Counted from the first letter of the stretch, positions 8,485 to 17,537 are shown. The stretch is 64,000 nucleotides of DNA from Flavobacterium haoranii (GCF_009363055.1 NZ_CP045292.1:2418001-2482000); one strand, 5' to 3'. A program made the numbers and translations. Notes: a model not told the origin generated them from the sequence alone.

Positions 8485-8528
8485 ACAAAAAAATGTTAAT
8501 AACCAGTTTTATTTTATAATAAAATTAA

Positions 8529-8536
8529 TATCTTTG
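8529..8536 (+). promoter_or_regulatory. Promoter -7 box of yceD-rpmF (TATCTTTG)
   Basis: Exact TAnnTTTG, 30 bases before the start of the DUF177 gene. The -33 region is T-rich without a clean TTG. Confidence 0.55.
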
Positions 8537-8566
8537 CAACCCCGAATAAATGGGTAAACTGTTGTC

Positions 8567-9109
8567 ATGAAGAATTTTAAAGAATTTTTAATTCCGTTTA
8601 CGGGATTAAAGTTTGGGAAACATCAGTTTGATTATCAGGTAGATAATTCGTTCTTTGAGCATTTTGACTATAATGAATTTAACAATGCAAATATTAATGT
8701 TAAAGTAGTTTTAGATAAAAAATCAACGATGTTAGAGTTAACTTTTAAGCATGAAGGTACGGTTAATGTTCCTTGTGACTTGTCAAATGAAGACTTTGAT
8801 TTAAAGATTAAAGGTAATTTAAAACTTATAGTCAAGTTTGGGGAAGAGTTCAACGATGAAAATGAAGAAATGTTGATTCTTCCGCATGGAGAGTTTCAAG
8901 TAGATGTTTCGCAATACATATATGAAATGATTGTATTGTCAGTTCCAGCAAAAAGAATACATCCTGGAGTTAAGGATGGAACTTTAGGTACAGAAACAAT
9001 CGAAAAATTGGAAGCGTTATCTCCAAAAAAAGAAATTGAAAAAGAGAAAGATGAAATAGACCCTAGATGGGCAGAATTAAAAAAACTATTAACGGATAAA
9101 AATAAGTAA
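8567..9109 (+). CDS. yceD: DUF177/YceD family protein
   Basis: 180 residues. The DUF177 core contains the [10 protein letters not shown] stretch where many homologues carry Cys pairs, followed by acidic and hydrophobic strands and a C-terminal [11 protein letters not shown]. YceD homologues are linked to rRNA processing and accumulate 23S rRNA defects when lost; that role is known for the family and is not shown here. It lies 2 bases before rpmF, the universal neighbour, and the rpmF-fabH order downstream supports the call. Confidence 0.88.
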   Translation: MKNFKEFLIPFTGLKFGKHQFDYQVDNSFFEHFDYNEFNNANINVKVVLDKKSTMLELTFKHEGTVNVPCDLSNEDFDLKIKGNLKLIVKFGEEFNDENEEMLILPHGEFQVDVSQYIYEMIVLSVPAKRIHPGVKDGTLGTETIEKLEALSPKKEIEKEKDEIDPRWAELKKLLTDKNK

Positions 9110-9111
9110 AA

Positions 9112-9306
9112 ATGGCACATCCTAAGAGAAGACAGTCGTCGACAAGAAGAGATAAGAGAAGAACGCATTATAAGGCGTCAACTCCTCAAATTGCTACATG
9201 TCCGGTAACTGGTGAAGCACACTTGTACCACAGAGCTTACTGGCACGAAGGAAAATTATACTACAGAGGACAAGTTGTAGTTGACAAAACTGAGGCAGTA
9301 GCTTAA
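9112..9306 (+). CDS. rpmF: 50S ribosomal protein L32
   Basis: 64 residues. The N-terminus is [20 protein letters not shown], the typical basic L32 start, followed by [18 protein letters not shown]. Only one Cys remains of the zinc-ribbon positions seen in some L32 forms, so this is a zinc-independent type. It follows yceD after 2 bases and is closed by the terminator at 9324. Confidence 0.97.
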   Translation: MAHPKRRQSSTRRDKRRTHYKASTPQIATCPVTGEAHLYHRAYWHEGKLYYRGQVVVDKTEAVA

Positions 9307-9323
9307 TGGTTTTGAGATAGCAT

Positions 9324-9353
9324 AAAAAACTCTCACATTGTGAGAGTTTTTTT
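9324..9353 (+). terminator. Terminator after rpmF
   Basis: Stem AACTCTCAC/GTGAGAGTT with a three-base loop, followed by a run of seven T. Confidence 0.9.
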
Positions 9354-9470
9354 GTTATTAGCTGGTTTTTAAGGAGATAATTATCGAATCATAATTTTAT
9401 TTTTTTCGATTTTTTTCGTAATTTCCACCACTTTTTGATTTTTTTAAAATCGAGAGGAAAATTAGTTTTT

Positions 9471-10472
9471 ATGAATAAAGTAACAGCAGCAATTACAGCT
9501 ATAGGTTCATATGTTCCTGAATTTGTACTTTCAAATCAAGTGCTTGAAAGTATGGTAGATACAAACGATGAGTGGATTACTACCAGAACAGGAATCAAAG
9601 AAAGAAGATTATTAAAAGAAGAAGAAGGAAAAGGTACTTCTTTTTTAGCCATTAAGGCAGCAAAAAATCTGCTTGAAAAAGCCAATTTGGACCCAAAAGA
9701 AATTGATTTGGTAATTTTGGCAACTGCAACTCCCGATATGCCTGTTGCTTCAACAGGAGTTTTTGTAGCAACACAAATTGGCGCAACAAATGCTTTCGCT
9801 TACGATCTACAAGCAGCATGTTCAAGTTTTCTTTACGGGATGTCTACAGCATCAGCTTACATTGAATCAGGAAGATATAAAAAAGTATTATTAATAGGTG
9901 CCGATAAAATGTCATCTATTATTGATTATACTGATAGAGCTACTTGTATTATTTTTGGAGATGGCGCAGGAGCAGTTTTATTTGAACCAAATACCGAAGG
10001 ATTAGGCTTCCAAGATGAATTTTTAAGAAGTGATGGAATTGGTCGCGAATATTTAAAAATTGATGCAGGTGGATCAATTTTGCCTCCAACAGAAGAAACC
10101 GTAAAAAATAAACAACATTTTGTGTTTCAAGATGGTAAAACAGTTTTTAAATATGCAGTTTCTGGGATGGCTGATGTAAGTGAAAAAATCATGCAACGCA
10201 ACAATTTGTCTCATGAAGATGTAAATTGGTTAGTAGCACATCAAGCAAATAAAAGAATCATTGATGCAACTGCAAATAGAATGGGTGTAGATGAGTCTAA
10301 GGTTTTAGTAAACATCCATAGATATGGAAATACAACTTCGGCTACTTTACCACTTTTATTGTGTGATTTTGAAAAACAACTTAAAAAAGGTGATAATATA
10401 ATTTTTGCTGCTTTTGGAGGTGGATTCACATGGGGATCTATTTATCTAAAATGGGCTTATGACACAAAATAA
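9471..10472 (+). CDS. fabH: 3-oxoacyl-ACP synthase III
   Basis: Condenses acetyl-CoA with malonyl-ACP to start fatty-acid chains. 333 residues from MNKVTAAITA. An upstream in-frame ATG at 9435 would add 12 non-family residues and is not used. The catalytic triad is visible: Cys117 in QAACSSF, His257 in AHQANKRI and Asn287 in YGNTTSA. C-terminal GGGFTWGSIYLKW is typical. It heads the fabH-accB-accC cluster, which supplies primer and malonyl-CoA together. Confidence 0.97.
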   Translation: MNKVTAAITAIGSYVPEFVLSNQVLESMVDTNDEWITTRTGIKERRLLKEEEGKGTSFLAIKAAKNLLEKANLDPKEIDLVILATATPDMPVASTGVFVATQIGATNAFAYDLQAACSSFLYGMSTASAYIESGRYKKVLLIGADKMSSIIDYTDRATCIIFGDGAGAVLFEPNTEGLGFQDEFLRSDGIGREYLKIDAGGSILPPTEETVKNKQHFVFQDGKTVFKYAVSGMADVSEKIMQRNNLSHEDVNWLVAHQANKRIIDATANRMGVDESKVLVNIHRYGNTTSATLPLLLCDFEKQLKKGDNIIFAAFGGGFTWGSIYLKWAYDTK

Positions 10473-10508
10473 CAAACTATACTAAACCAAATTTAAAATT
10501 TTGTAAAC

Positions 10509-10997
10509 ATGGATATTAGAGAAATTCAAAATTTGATCAAATTTGTAGCAAAATCTGGAGCTACAGAGGTGAAATTAGAAATGGACGATTTCAAAATCAC
10601 TATTAAAACTACAGCTGAAGGAACAGAGCCTACAACAACTTTTGTTCAACATGTTCCTGTAACAAATGCATTGCCTCAAGCTGCAGCACCACAACCTGTT
10701 GCGCCTACAGCACCTGCTGCTCCAGCTGCACCTGAAACTGCTTCTGACGATAGTAAATATATCACTATTAAATCGCCAATGATTGGTACTTTTTATAGAA
10801 AACCAGCTCCAGACAAGCCTGTTTTTGTTGAAGTTGGTACTTCAATTGGTAAAGGAGATGTGGTGTGTGTTATCGAAGCAATGAAATTATTTAACGAAAT
10901 TGAATCAGAGGTTTCTGGTAAAATTGTTAAAATTTTAGTGGATGATTCATCTCCAGTAGAATTCGATCAACCATTATTCTTAGTTGATCCATCATAA
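10509..10997 (+). CDS. accB: Biotin carboxyl carrier protein of acetyl-CoA carboxylase
   Basis: 162 residues. An N-terminal helical part (MDIREIQNLIKFV), an Ala/Pro-rich flexible linker at about residues 55-80, and a C-terminal biotinyl domain with Lys126 in the EAMKLFNEIESE motif where biotin is attached. It lies 36 bases after fabH and before accC. The accB-accC pair is the standard order for the biotin carboxylase half of ACC. Confidence 0.97.
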   Translation: MDIREIQNLIKFVAKSGATEVKLEMDDFKITIKTTAEGTEPTTTFVQHVPVTNALPQAAAPQPVAPTAPAAPAAPETASDDSKYITIKSPMIGTFYRKPAPDKPVFVEVGTSIGKGDVVCVIEAMKLFNEIESEVSGKIVKILVDDSSPVEFDQPLFLVDPS

Positions 10998-11000
10998 TAA

Positions 11001-11028
11001 GTTAGAAGTTAGAAGTTAGAAGTTAGAA
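11001..11028. repeat. Four tandem copies of GTTAGAA
   Basis: Four perfect, uninterrupted heptamers directly after the accB stop. They are too short for CRISPR and there are no spacers. The array lies in the 91-base gap between accB and accC. Confidence 0.95.
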
Positions 11029-11046
11029 GTTTTTCTTACTTCATAA

Positions 11047-11078
11047 TTGTCTAATTGACACATTGTCTAATTGTCTAA
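11047..11078. repeat. Three copies of TTGTCTAA before accC
   Basis: Octamer TTGTCTAA at 11047-11054, 11063-11070 and 11071-11078. The last two abut. Together with the heptamer array they fill the accB-accC gap. I see no consensus promoter there. Confidence 0.9.
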
Positions 11079-11088
11079 TTAAAAAAAG

Positions 11089-12432
11089 ATGTTTAAAAAG
11101 ATATTAATTGCCAATAGAGGTGAAATTGCACTACGTGTAATTAGAACCTGTAAAGAAATGGGTATTAAAACGGTAGCGGTTTACTCTACTGCAGATGCAG
11201 ATAGTTTACACGTTCGTTTTGCTGATGAAGCGGTTTGTATTGGTCCGCCTCCAAGTAACCTTTCTTACTTAAAAATGTCAAATATTATTGCTGCTGCAGA
11301 AATAACAAATGCAGATGCAATTCACCCAGGATATGGTTTCTTGTCTGAAAATGCTAAGTTTTCAAAAATTTGTGAAGAGCACGGAATTAAATTCATTGGT
11401 GCTTCTGCAGAAATGATTGAAAAAATGGGAGACAAAGCAACTGCAAAAGCTACTATGGAAGCTGCAGGTGTACCTTGTGTTCCAGGTTCTAAAGGAATTT
11501 TAGAATCGTTTGAAGACGCTAAAAAAGTAGCTAAGAAAATTGGTTATCCAGTTATGATGAAAGCTACTGCTGGTGGTGGTGGAAAAGGAATGCGTGCTAT
11601 TTGGAAAGAAGAAGAATTATTAAAAGCTTGGGAAAGTGCTCGTCAAGAGGCTGCTGCGGCTTTTGGTAATGATGGTATGTACATGGAAAAATTAATTGAA
11701 GAACCACGTCATATTGAAATTCAAGTAGTAGGTGATTCATTTGGTAAAGCATGCCACTTATCAGAAAGAGATTGTTCTGTACAAAGAAGACACCAAAAGT
11801 TAACGGAAGAAACGCCTTCTCCATTTATGACGCCTGAGTTGCGTGATGCTATGGGTGAAGCAGCAGTAAAAGCAGCAGAATATATTAAATATGAAGGTGC
11901 TGGAACTGTTGAGTTCTTAGTAGATAAGCATAGAAATTTCTATTTTATGGAAATGAATACGCGAATTCAAGTAGAGCACCCTATTACAGAACAAGTAGTA
12001 GATTATGATTTAATTCGTGAGCAAATTCTTGTAGCCGCTGGTGTGCCAATTTCTGGTAAAAATTACTATCCACAGTTACATTCTATTGAATGTCGTATTA
12101 ATGCAGAAGATCCATATAATGATTTCCGACCTTCGCCAGGTAAAATTACGGTTTTACACGCCCCAGGTGGACACGGAGTTCGTTTAGATACGCACGTGTA
12201 TGCTGGATATACAATTCCACCAAATTACGACTCTATGATTGCGAAGTTAATTACTACTGCACAAACACGTGAAGAAGCCATTAATAAAATGAAACGCGCT
12301 TTAGATGAGTTCGTAATTGAAGGAATTAAAACAACCATTCCTTTCCACAGACAGTTAATGGATGAACCAGATTATGTTGCTGGTAATTACACCACTAAGT
12401 TTATGGAATCTTTTAAGATGAATGAAGTTTAA
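11089..12432 (+). CDS. accC: Biotin carboxylase subunit of acetyl-CoA carboxylase
   Basis: ATP-dependent carboxylation of biotin on AccB. 447 residues, full length. Domains: N-terminal Rossmann-like part ([16 protein letters not shown]), ATP-grasp with the glycine loop [14 protein letters not shown] and [31 protein letters not shown] with the Glu and Asn metal ligands and the active Arg, and a C-terminal domain with [11 protein letters not shown]. The accD/accA halves are not in the window. The gene ends at the terminator at 12442. Confidence 0.98.
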   Translation: MFKKILIANRGEIALRVIRTCKEMGIKTVAVYSTADADSLHVRFADEAVCIGPPPSNLSYLKMSNIIAAAEITNADAIHPGYGFLSENAKFSKICEEHGIKFIGASAEMIEKMGDKATAKATMEAAGVPCVPGSKGILESFEDAKKVAKKIGYPVMMKATAGGGGKGMRAIWKEEELLKAWESARQEAAAAFGNDGMYMEKLIEEPRHIEIQVVGDSFGKACHLSERDCSVQRRHQKLTEETPSPFMTPELRDAMGEAAVKAAEYIKYEGAGTVEFLVDKHRNFYFMEMNTRIQVEHPITEQVVDYDLIREQILVAAGVPISGKNYYPQLHSIECRINAEDPYNDFRPSPGKITVLHAPGGHGVRLDTHVYAGYTIPPNYDSMIAKLITTAQTREEAINKMKRALDEFVIEGIKTTIPFHRQLMDEPDYVAGNYTTKFMESFKMNEV

Positions 12433-12441
12433 TAAATATAG

Positions 12442-12470
12442 AAATCCCGAGTTTTGCTCGGGATTTTTTT
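12442..12470 (+). terminator. Terminator after accC
   Basis: Stem ATCCCGAG/CTCGGGAT with a TTTTG loop, followed by seven T. Confidence 0.92.
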
Positions 12471-12476
12471 GTTTAG

Positions 12477-12504
12477 TTATTGCGAGTGTAACGAATCAAT
12501 CTTG
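12477..12504. repeat. Dispersed ATTGCGAG...CAATCT element, degenerate copy
   Basis: The sequence runs from TTATTGCGAG to TCAATCTTG. It shares both ends with the element at 37991-38022 (TCATTGCGAG to GCAATCT). I recall such ATTGCGAG/CAATCT units as common dispersed intergenic repeats, but here the evidence is the two copies. Confidence 0.6.
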
Positions 12505-12510
12505 TTTTTT

Positions 12511-12531
12511 GCACGGATTATAAATCTGCGC
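12511..12531. repeat. Imperfect palindrome GCACGGATT...AATCTGCGC
   Basis: 21-base interrupted palindrome with arms GCACGGATT and AATCTGCGC around TAT-type bases, next to the previous element. It looks like a small dispersed palindromic repeat and has no T-tract of a terminator. Confidence 0.5.
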
Positions 12532-12540
12532 TATTGGGAT

Positions 12541-12717
12541 CTATTTTATCTTATTTTTATTTTTTATATCCATTCCAATTTTAAAAAAAATAGCCCCTAT
12601 TACAAAAGCAAATAAAGCTTGTCACAAATTTATACCACCACTTGGCTCGCCATAATAATATAAATTACAAGCAATTATTGGCATAATCATTACTAAATAA
12701 CCAATTATATTTCTCAT
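12541..12717 (-). pseudogene. Small membrane protein ORF interrupted by TGA
   Basis: Reading from an ATG at 12717 gives 31 codons (MRNIIGYLVM..., GEPSGGINL), then TGA at 12622-12624, then 26 more sense codons in the same frame (QALFAFVIGAIFFKIGMDIK and a basic tail) to TAG at 12541. Two hydrophobic segments flank a short loop, so the intact protein would be a two-helix membrane protein of about 58 residues. TGA replacing a Trp TGG would restore it (GGINLWQALF). I do not recognise the family. A real nonsense mutation, a sequencing error and recoding are all possible; the first two are likelier. Confidence 0.6.
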
Positions 12718-12785
12718 ATTCTGGTCTATTTTAAATCAAGCTTTTTTAGCTGTTTATAAGTAAGTATTTTAGTAAATATAATTAA

Positions 12786-13295
12786 TTAAATTTCACTAAT
12801 CAACTGCACAACTTCCTCCTTCTGTTCAGCATACTTTTTTTGCAAATAAGAACCTTCTTCCATTCGGTTGTAATATTCTAAGGCTTTATTGCCAAATGCT
12901 TTTTGTTGAAAAGGCGATAATTCTGGAACTAAAGGAAATTCTTTGTGAAACAAATTCTCATAATATGCTTGAAACTCGCGTTCGTTTTTGTCTTCAACTT
13001 TATATTTTTCCGATTTCTGTTTTACATGTAACATTTCATGCGCTAATAAATTCAGCATCAAGAATAATGGAAATTCGAAAGTATTTGCAGGCAATTTAAT
13101 GACTTGTTTGCTTCCGATTACTCCATTTGTTGTCAATAGAATAAAACTTGGCTCCGCTTTTTCGGTTAGTTCAAAATGAGAAAAATTTTCTTGTTCTAAT
13201 TCATATACTTTTACTAACCAATGCGCTGCTTCAATGGTTAAACCTAATTGTGCAAAGCCTTTTATGGTTTTTTCAACTTCGGAAAGTGCAATCAT
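12786..13295 (-). CDS. Small HExxH metalloprotease-like protein
   Basis: 169 residues from MIALSEVEKT. It contains HEMLHVKQ at about residues 89-96, the HExxH zinc-binding pattern, with downstream acidic residues (DKNEREFQAYYENLF) that could give the third ligand. There is no signal peptide, so it is probably cytoplasmic. An upstream in-frame ATG at 13427 would add 44 residues encoded by the repeat at 13320-13466; that extension has no protein character and is rejected. It is a small zincin-like hypothetical protein with unknown substrate. It sits alone between repeats. Confidence 0.65.
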   Translation of the reverse strand: MIALSEVEKTIKGFAQLGLTIEAAHWLVKVYELEQENFSHFELTEKAEPSFILLTTNGVIGSKQVIKLPANTFEFPLFLMLNLLAHEMLHVKQKSEKYKVEDKNEREFQAYYENLFHKEFPLVPELSPFQQKAFGNKALEYYNRMEEGSYLQKKYAEQKEEVVQLISEI

Positions 13296-13319
13296 TTTTG
13301 AACTTCTATATATGAAAAA

Positions 13320-13466
13320 TAGCCCCGATTGAGGTTTTGTTGGAGCTCTTAAACGGTTCTCGATACATTTTGTTTCGTCACTTCGAGTTTTCGCTATGCG
13401 AAAGTATCGAGAAGTGAAACAAAACACTCGAACTGACGTTTAAAGCGACTACCGAAAGCGGGACTA
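13320..13466. repeat. Composite inverted-repeat element
   Basis: The outer ends TAGCCCCGA (13320) and GCGGGACTA (to 13466) form an imperfect inverted repeat. Inside, 13354-13438 is a second foldable unit: TTTTGTTTC (13368) pairs with GAAACAAAA (to 13424), CACTTC (13379) with GAAGTG (13411), and TTTTCGC (13388) with GCGAAA (from 13398) around a TAT loop. It also carries TCTCGATAC, matched by GTATCGAGA. It lies between the zincin gene and the S9 peptidase and has no ORF of its own. Confidence 0.75.
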
Positions 13467-13506
13467 TTCTTGTTTAATTATTGTTTTTTGTGCTTTTAAT
13501 AAACAC

Positions 13507-13576
13507 ACCCCTAACCCCTATAACTCTAAATTTTATTTTTATATGTATCGTTGAATCTTCGATTTCAAGAGGGGAA
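13507..13576. repeat. CCCCTAACCCCT...AGAGGGG element
   Basis: C-rich arms at 13507-13519 and a G-rich arm at 13567-13576 flank about 47 AT-rich bases directly after the S9 peptidase stop. It is partly self-complementary (CCCCT/AGGGG). In an AT-rich genome this base run stands out. It is probably another dispersed repeat and may act as a weak terminator. Confidence 0.45.
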
Positions 13577-15472
13577 CTAAAGTGTTTCTTTTAACCATTT
13601 AAAAAATTCGCGTTGCCAAACGATACCGTTTTGTGGTTGTAACACCCAATGGTTTTCTTCAGGGAAATATAATAATCGGCTTTTAATTCCTTTTAATTGT
13701 GCTGCTTGAAACGCTTCTAGTGCTTGCCCTATTGGTACACGATAATCTTTTCCACCTTGAACAATAAGAATAGGTGTGTTCCAATTGTTTACTAAGTTAA
13801 TTGGGTTGAATTCTTTATAGGTTTTTTGAGCGGCTTTGTTTTCAGTTTCCCAGTAAGCACCGCCCATATCCCAATTGGTAAAGAAAACTTCTTCGGTGGT
13901 ACCATACATGCTTTGTAAATTGAAAATACCATCGTGTGCTATAAACGATTTAAAGCGATTGTTGTGAATTCCTGCTAAATAGAATACAGAGTAACCGCCG
14001 TAACTAGCACCAACAGCTCCTAATCTTGTTTTGTCTACATAAGATTCTTTAGCAACATCATCAATAGCGCTTAAATAATCGTCCATTGCTTGTCCGCCCC
14101 AATCTTTACTAATGTCTTCGTTCCATTTTACACCATGACCCGGCATTCCTCTTCTGTTTGGCGCTACTACAACATAACCTTGTGATGCCATGACTTGGAA
14201 ATTCCAACGGAACGAATAAAATTGTGAAAGTGCGCCTTGTGGTCCGCCTTGACAATATAATAATGTTGGATATTTTTTAGTTTTATCGAAGTTAGGTGGT
14301 AAAATAACCCAAACTAACATATCTTTGCCATCAGTAGTTTTAACCATTCTTTTTTCTACAGTTGGTAAACTTAATTTAGCATAAGTTTCATCGTTAAGAT
14401 GTGTAATTTGTAACCAAGATTTTTTCTTTAAATCATAGCTAAAAATTTCGTTTGCATGATTCATATCGCTACGTGTAAGAATTACTTTATTCTCGTTAAA
14501 GCCAATAATTTGGTTCACGTCAAATTGGCCTTCTGTTAATTGATTTACGCGAACAGCAATTTTGGTTAAACCTGGAAAATTAACTTCAAATAATTGTTTT
14601 GTGCCATCTACTGGAGCTAAGAAGTACACTTTTTTCCCGTTTTTACTCCAAGTGAAACTATCAACAGTTCCATCCCAAGCAGCTGTTAAGTTAATGTTCA
14701 TTCCTTTAAAACGAACAATGATGTCGTTTTTGTCGGCTTCAAATCCGTCGCGTTTCATTTGTAACCAAGATAAGTCGCCATTTGGAGAAAATTGAGGAGC
14801 AACATCGTAACCAAGATTGTCTTCGGTCAGGTTTTTAGTAGTTTTTGAAGTTACATCATATTCGTATAAATTCGTATTTGTGCTAATAGCATACTCGGTT
14901 CCGAATTTCTTTTTAGAAACGTAAATTACTTTTGAGCCATCGGGAGACCAAATGTAATCTTCATCGCCACCAAAGGGTTTTTGTGGGCAATCGAATGGTT
15001 CGTTTGCTAAAATATCAATTTCGTTTCCTTTATCGTCTGTTATGAAAACATGATTATGAGCACCTTCGTTCCAAGTATCCCAATGACGATAATCTAAACT
15101 ATTGTATACTTGAGCTTGGCTTTTATCTAGTTCAGGATAGAAATCTTTTCCTAAAACTTTTTCTGTTTTTACTTCTTTGTTAGATAAAGTGAAGTTGTTT
15201 TTGCTGTTTTTATCTTGAATTTGAGCGTTTGCTTTATCTTTTTCAATTTCAATTGCTTTGCCGCCTTCAATTGGAATTTGATAGTATTTAGAATGCGATT
15301 TGTTTTCGGCAACTGATGGCGTAGAAACTTTATAAATAATAAATTTTTGATCTTTTGAGATTCCAAGTGAAGAAACTCTTCTTATTTGCCATAAAAGTTC
15401 AGGAGTCATTACTTCTTGAGCCATTGCTGAAATTGAAATCATACCAATTAGGGTTAAAATAATTTTTTTCAT
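13577..15472 (-). CDS. Secreted S9 family serine peptidase (DPP/acylaminoacyl-peptidase type)
   Basis: 631 residues. A signal peptide (MKKIILTLIGMISISAMAQ) sends it to the periplasm or beyond. It has a beta-propeller-like N-terminal half with WD40/PD-type strands (WSPDGSKVIYVSKK, FSPNGDLSWLQM) and a C-terminal alpha/beta hydrolase. Nucleophile Ser near 489 in GASYGGYS, Asp near 574 in QGGKDYRVP, His near 606 in ENHWV. It removes short peptides from N-termini in related enzymes. It is divergent from the symporter gene. Exact specificity cannot be read from the sequence. Confidence 0.92.
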   Translation of the reverse strand: MKKIILTLIGMISISAMAQEVMTPELLWQIRRVSSLGISKDQKFIIYKVSTPSVAENKSHSKYYQIPIEGGKAIEIEKDKANAQIQDKNSKNNFTLSNKEVKTEKVLGKDFYPELDKSQAQVYNSLDYRHWDTWNEGAHNHVFITDDKGNEIDILANEPFDCPQKPFGGDEDYIWSPDGSKVIYVSKKKFGTEYAISTNTNLYEYDVTSKTTKNLTEDNLGYDVAPQFSPNGDLSWLQMKRDGFEADKNDIIVRFKGMNINLTAAWDGTVDSFTWSKNGKKVYFLAPVDGTKQLFEVNFPGLTKIAVRVNQLTEGQFDVNQIIGFNENKVILTRSDMNHANEIFSYDLKKKSWLQITHLNDETYAKLSLPTVEKRMVKTTDGKDMLVWVILPPNFDKTKKYPTLLYCQGGPQGALSQFYSFRWNFQVMASQGYVVVAPNRRGMPGHGVKWNEDISKDWGGQAMDDYLSAIDDVAKESYVDKTRLGAVGASYGGYSVFYLAGIHNNRFKSFIAHDGIFNLQSMYGTTEEVFFTNWDMGGAYWETENKAAQKTYKEFNPINLVNNWNTPILIVQGGKDYRVPIGQALEAFQAAQLKGIKSRLLYFPEENHWVLQPQNGIVWQREFFKWLKETL

Positions 15473-15577
15473 TTTGCTTTATTTTCCTTATAACATAATG
15501 CTTAAAAGTCTGCTAAAATTACTGTTTTTTTAAAAAATATAGCTAATTTCACGACTTTAACAAAACTATAAACTTTA

Positions 15578-16839
15578 ATGAGGAAATTAGCATTACATTG
15601 GCAAATACTTTTGGGAATGATTCTTGGGGTTTTATTTGCCGTTTTATTAATTCAATTTGATTGGGGAAAAGGTTTTATTGTTGATTGGGTTAAACCTTTT
15701 GGCAATATTTTTATAAACTTATTAAAATTAATTGCAGTTCCTTTAATTTTAGCTTCTTTGATAAAAGGAGTTTCCGATTTAAAAGATATTTCTAAACTTT
15801 CGCAAATGGGTGGAAGAACAATAGGACTTTATATTTTAACTACCATTTTAGCTGTTTCAATTGGTTTAATTGTTGTTAATGTTATTAAACCGGGTAGTTT
15901 TATATCGGAAGAAACAAGAATAGAGTTAGTTGGGAATTATTCAAATGATGCCAATTCAAAAATTCAAGCTGCAGAAAACCAAAAGAATGTTGGCCCTTTG
16001 CAAGCGTTAGAAGATATAGTTCCTAGCAACATTGTGAAAGCTGCTTCTGATAACGGTAATATGTTGCAAGTTATATTTTTTGCGGTGTTCTTTGGTATAG
16101 CTTTAATCCTAATCCCGCAAGACCAATCGCAACCTGTTAAAGCTTTTTTGATGGTTTTAATGAAGCAATTCTCAAAATGATTGATATTATTATGCTCGGT
16201 GCGCCTTACGGTGTTTTTGCATTATTAGCATCATTAATTGCTGAATCGCCAAGTTTAGATTTATTCAAAGCTTTAGGAATGTATGGATTAACAGTAGTTC
16301 TAGGATTAGCTATAATGTTAGTAGTTTATTCATTACTTGTTAAAGTTTTAGCTAAGAAAAATCCAAAGTTCTTTTTTAATGGAATTTCTCCAGCTCAATT
16401 ATTAGCTTTTTCGACTAGTTCAAGTGCGGCTACTTTGCCAGTAACAATGGAACGAGTAGTAGATAATTTAGGTGTTGATGATGAAGTAGCGAGTTTTGTA
16501 TTGCCTATTGGAGCAACTATAAATATGGATGGAACAAGTTTGTACCAAGCTGTAGCAGCAGTTTTCATTGCACAAGCTTTTGGTATGGATTTAACTTTGG
16601 GTGCGCAACTTGGAATTATTGCTACGGCAACGCTAGCTTCAATTGGTAGTGCTGCAGTTCCTGGTGCCGGAATGGTAATGTTAGTAATTGTATTGGCACA
16701 AGCAGGAATACCAGAAGCGGGATTAGCATTAATTTTTGCTATCGATAGACCTTTAGATATGTGTAGAACAACTGTAAATGTAACCGGAGATGCTGCTGTT
16801 TCTATGGTAGTAGCAAAATCTGTAGATAAATTAGCATAA
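15578..16839 (+). pseudogene. Dicarboxylate/amino acid:cation symporter (DAACS/SLC1 family), one frameshift
   Basis: Sodium- or proton-coupled uptake of glutamate, aspartate or C4-dicarboxylates. Two overlapping ORFs (15578-16180 and 16177-16839) make one protein of about 420 residues. Restoring one T to the T6 run at 16144-16149 rejoins the frames: AFFDGFNEAILKMIDIIM. Family motifs lie in the second half: SSAATLPVTMERV, NMDGTSLYQA, VPGAGMVMLV and DRPLDMCRTTVNVTGD. The N-terminal half has three or more membrane segments. It heads a co-directional run to 20199. A homopolymer sequencing error is the simplest explanation, so the gene may be intact. Confidence 0.9.
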
Positions 16840-16841
16840 AG

Positions 16842-17537
16842 ATGGAAGACTTTCATTGGACCAAATTATTTAATCCTGAATTCTATATTACTATGGAATT
16901 TGGTGGCGTTCCTGTTGGGATTTATATGGTCCTATTTATAGTTTTTGCTGAAACTGGATTGTTTGCGGGTTTCTTTCTTCCTGGTGATAGTTTACTTTTT
17001 CTTTCAGGAATTTATTCTAGAGAATTAGTAGAAACGTTTTTTTATATTCCAAGTGATTTTTCAAATGTAACAGTGTTATCGCTATTAATAGCCGCAGCTG
17101 CAACATTAGGAAATATTTTTGGTTACTGGTTTGGTGCACGTAGTGGACAGTTTTTATATCAAAAAGAAGATAGTTTTTTCTTCAAAAAAAAATATTTACA
17201 AGAATCTCAAGTTTTCTTTGAACGACATGGAGGAAAAGCCATAATTTTTGCCCGTTTTTTACCAATTGTTAGAACTTTTGTACCCATAATTGCTGGAATA
17301 GTTCATATGGAAAAAACACGTTTCATGTTTTACAATGTGCTAAGTTCAATCATGTGGTCTTTTACTTTAGTTTTTGCAGGTCATTATTTGTACGGATTTT
17401 TCCTTGATGAATTTGATTTGGATCTAAAAAAACATATTGAAAAAATAATCTTGATTTTAATTGCGGTTACTACTTTTCCATTAGTTATGAAAGCTATAAA
17501 ATCAAGAAAAAAACCACAATCTGAAGATGCAGCTTAG
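16842..17537 (+). CDS. DedA family membrane protein
   Basis: 231 residues with four or five hydrophobic segments. The DedA/VTT signature is visible: FAETGLFAGFFLPGDSLLF near residues 30-50, GYWFGARSGQF, and FERHGGKAIIFARFLPIVRT followed by FVPIIAGIVHM. DedA proteins are linked to membrane lipid scrambling, proton-motive force and envelope stress tolerance. It starts 2 bases after the symporter stop and overlaps the next gene by 11 bases, so it is within an operon. Confidence 0.92.
   Translation: MEDFHWTKLFNPEFYITMEFGGVPVGIYMVLFIVFAETGLFAGFFLPGDSLLFLSGIYSRELVETFFYIPSDFSNVTVLSLLIAAAATLGNIFGYWFGARSGQFLYQKEDSFFFKKKYLQESQVFFERHGGKAIIFARFLPIVRTFVPIIAGIVHMEKTRFMFYNVLSSIMWSFTLVFAGHYLYGFFLDEFDLDLKKHIEKIILILIAVTTFPLVMKAIKSRKKPQSEDAA

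Noticed and set aside
11001..11078. Short repeat arrays as a CRISPR locus
   Set aside because: Units are 7-8 bases with no spacers of constant length, and no cas genes are in the window.
12541..12717. TGA as selenocysteine or recoded Trp
   Set aside because: No SECIS-like structure was seen and there is no other sign of recoding; most proteins end normally with TAA, TAG or TGA.
13296..13427. 44-residue extension of the small zincin
   Set aside because: It is encoded by the composite repeat and has no protein-like character.
12470..13576. Insertion sequence remnant in the repeat zone
   Set aside because: No transposase fragment or clear target-site duplication was seen on either strand.
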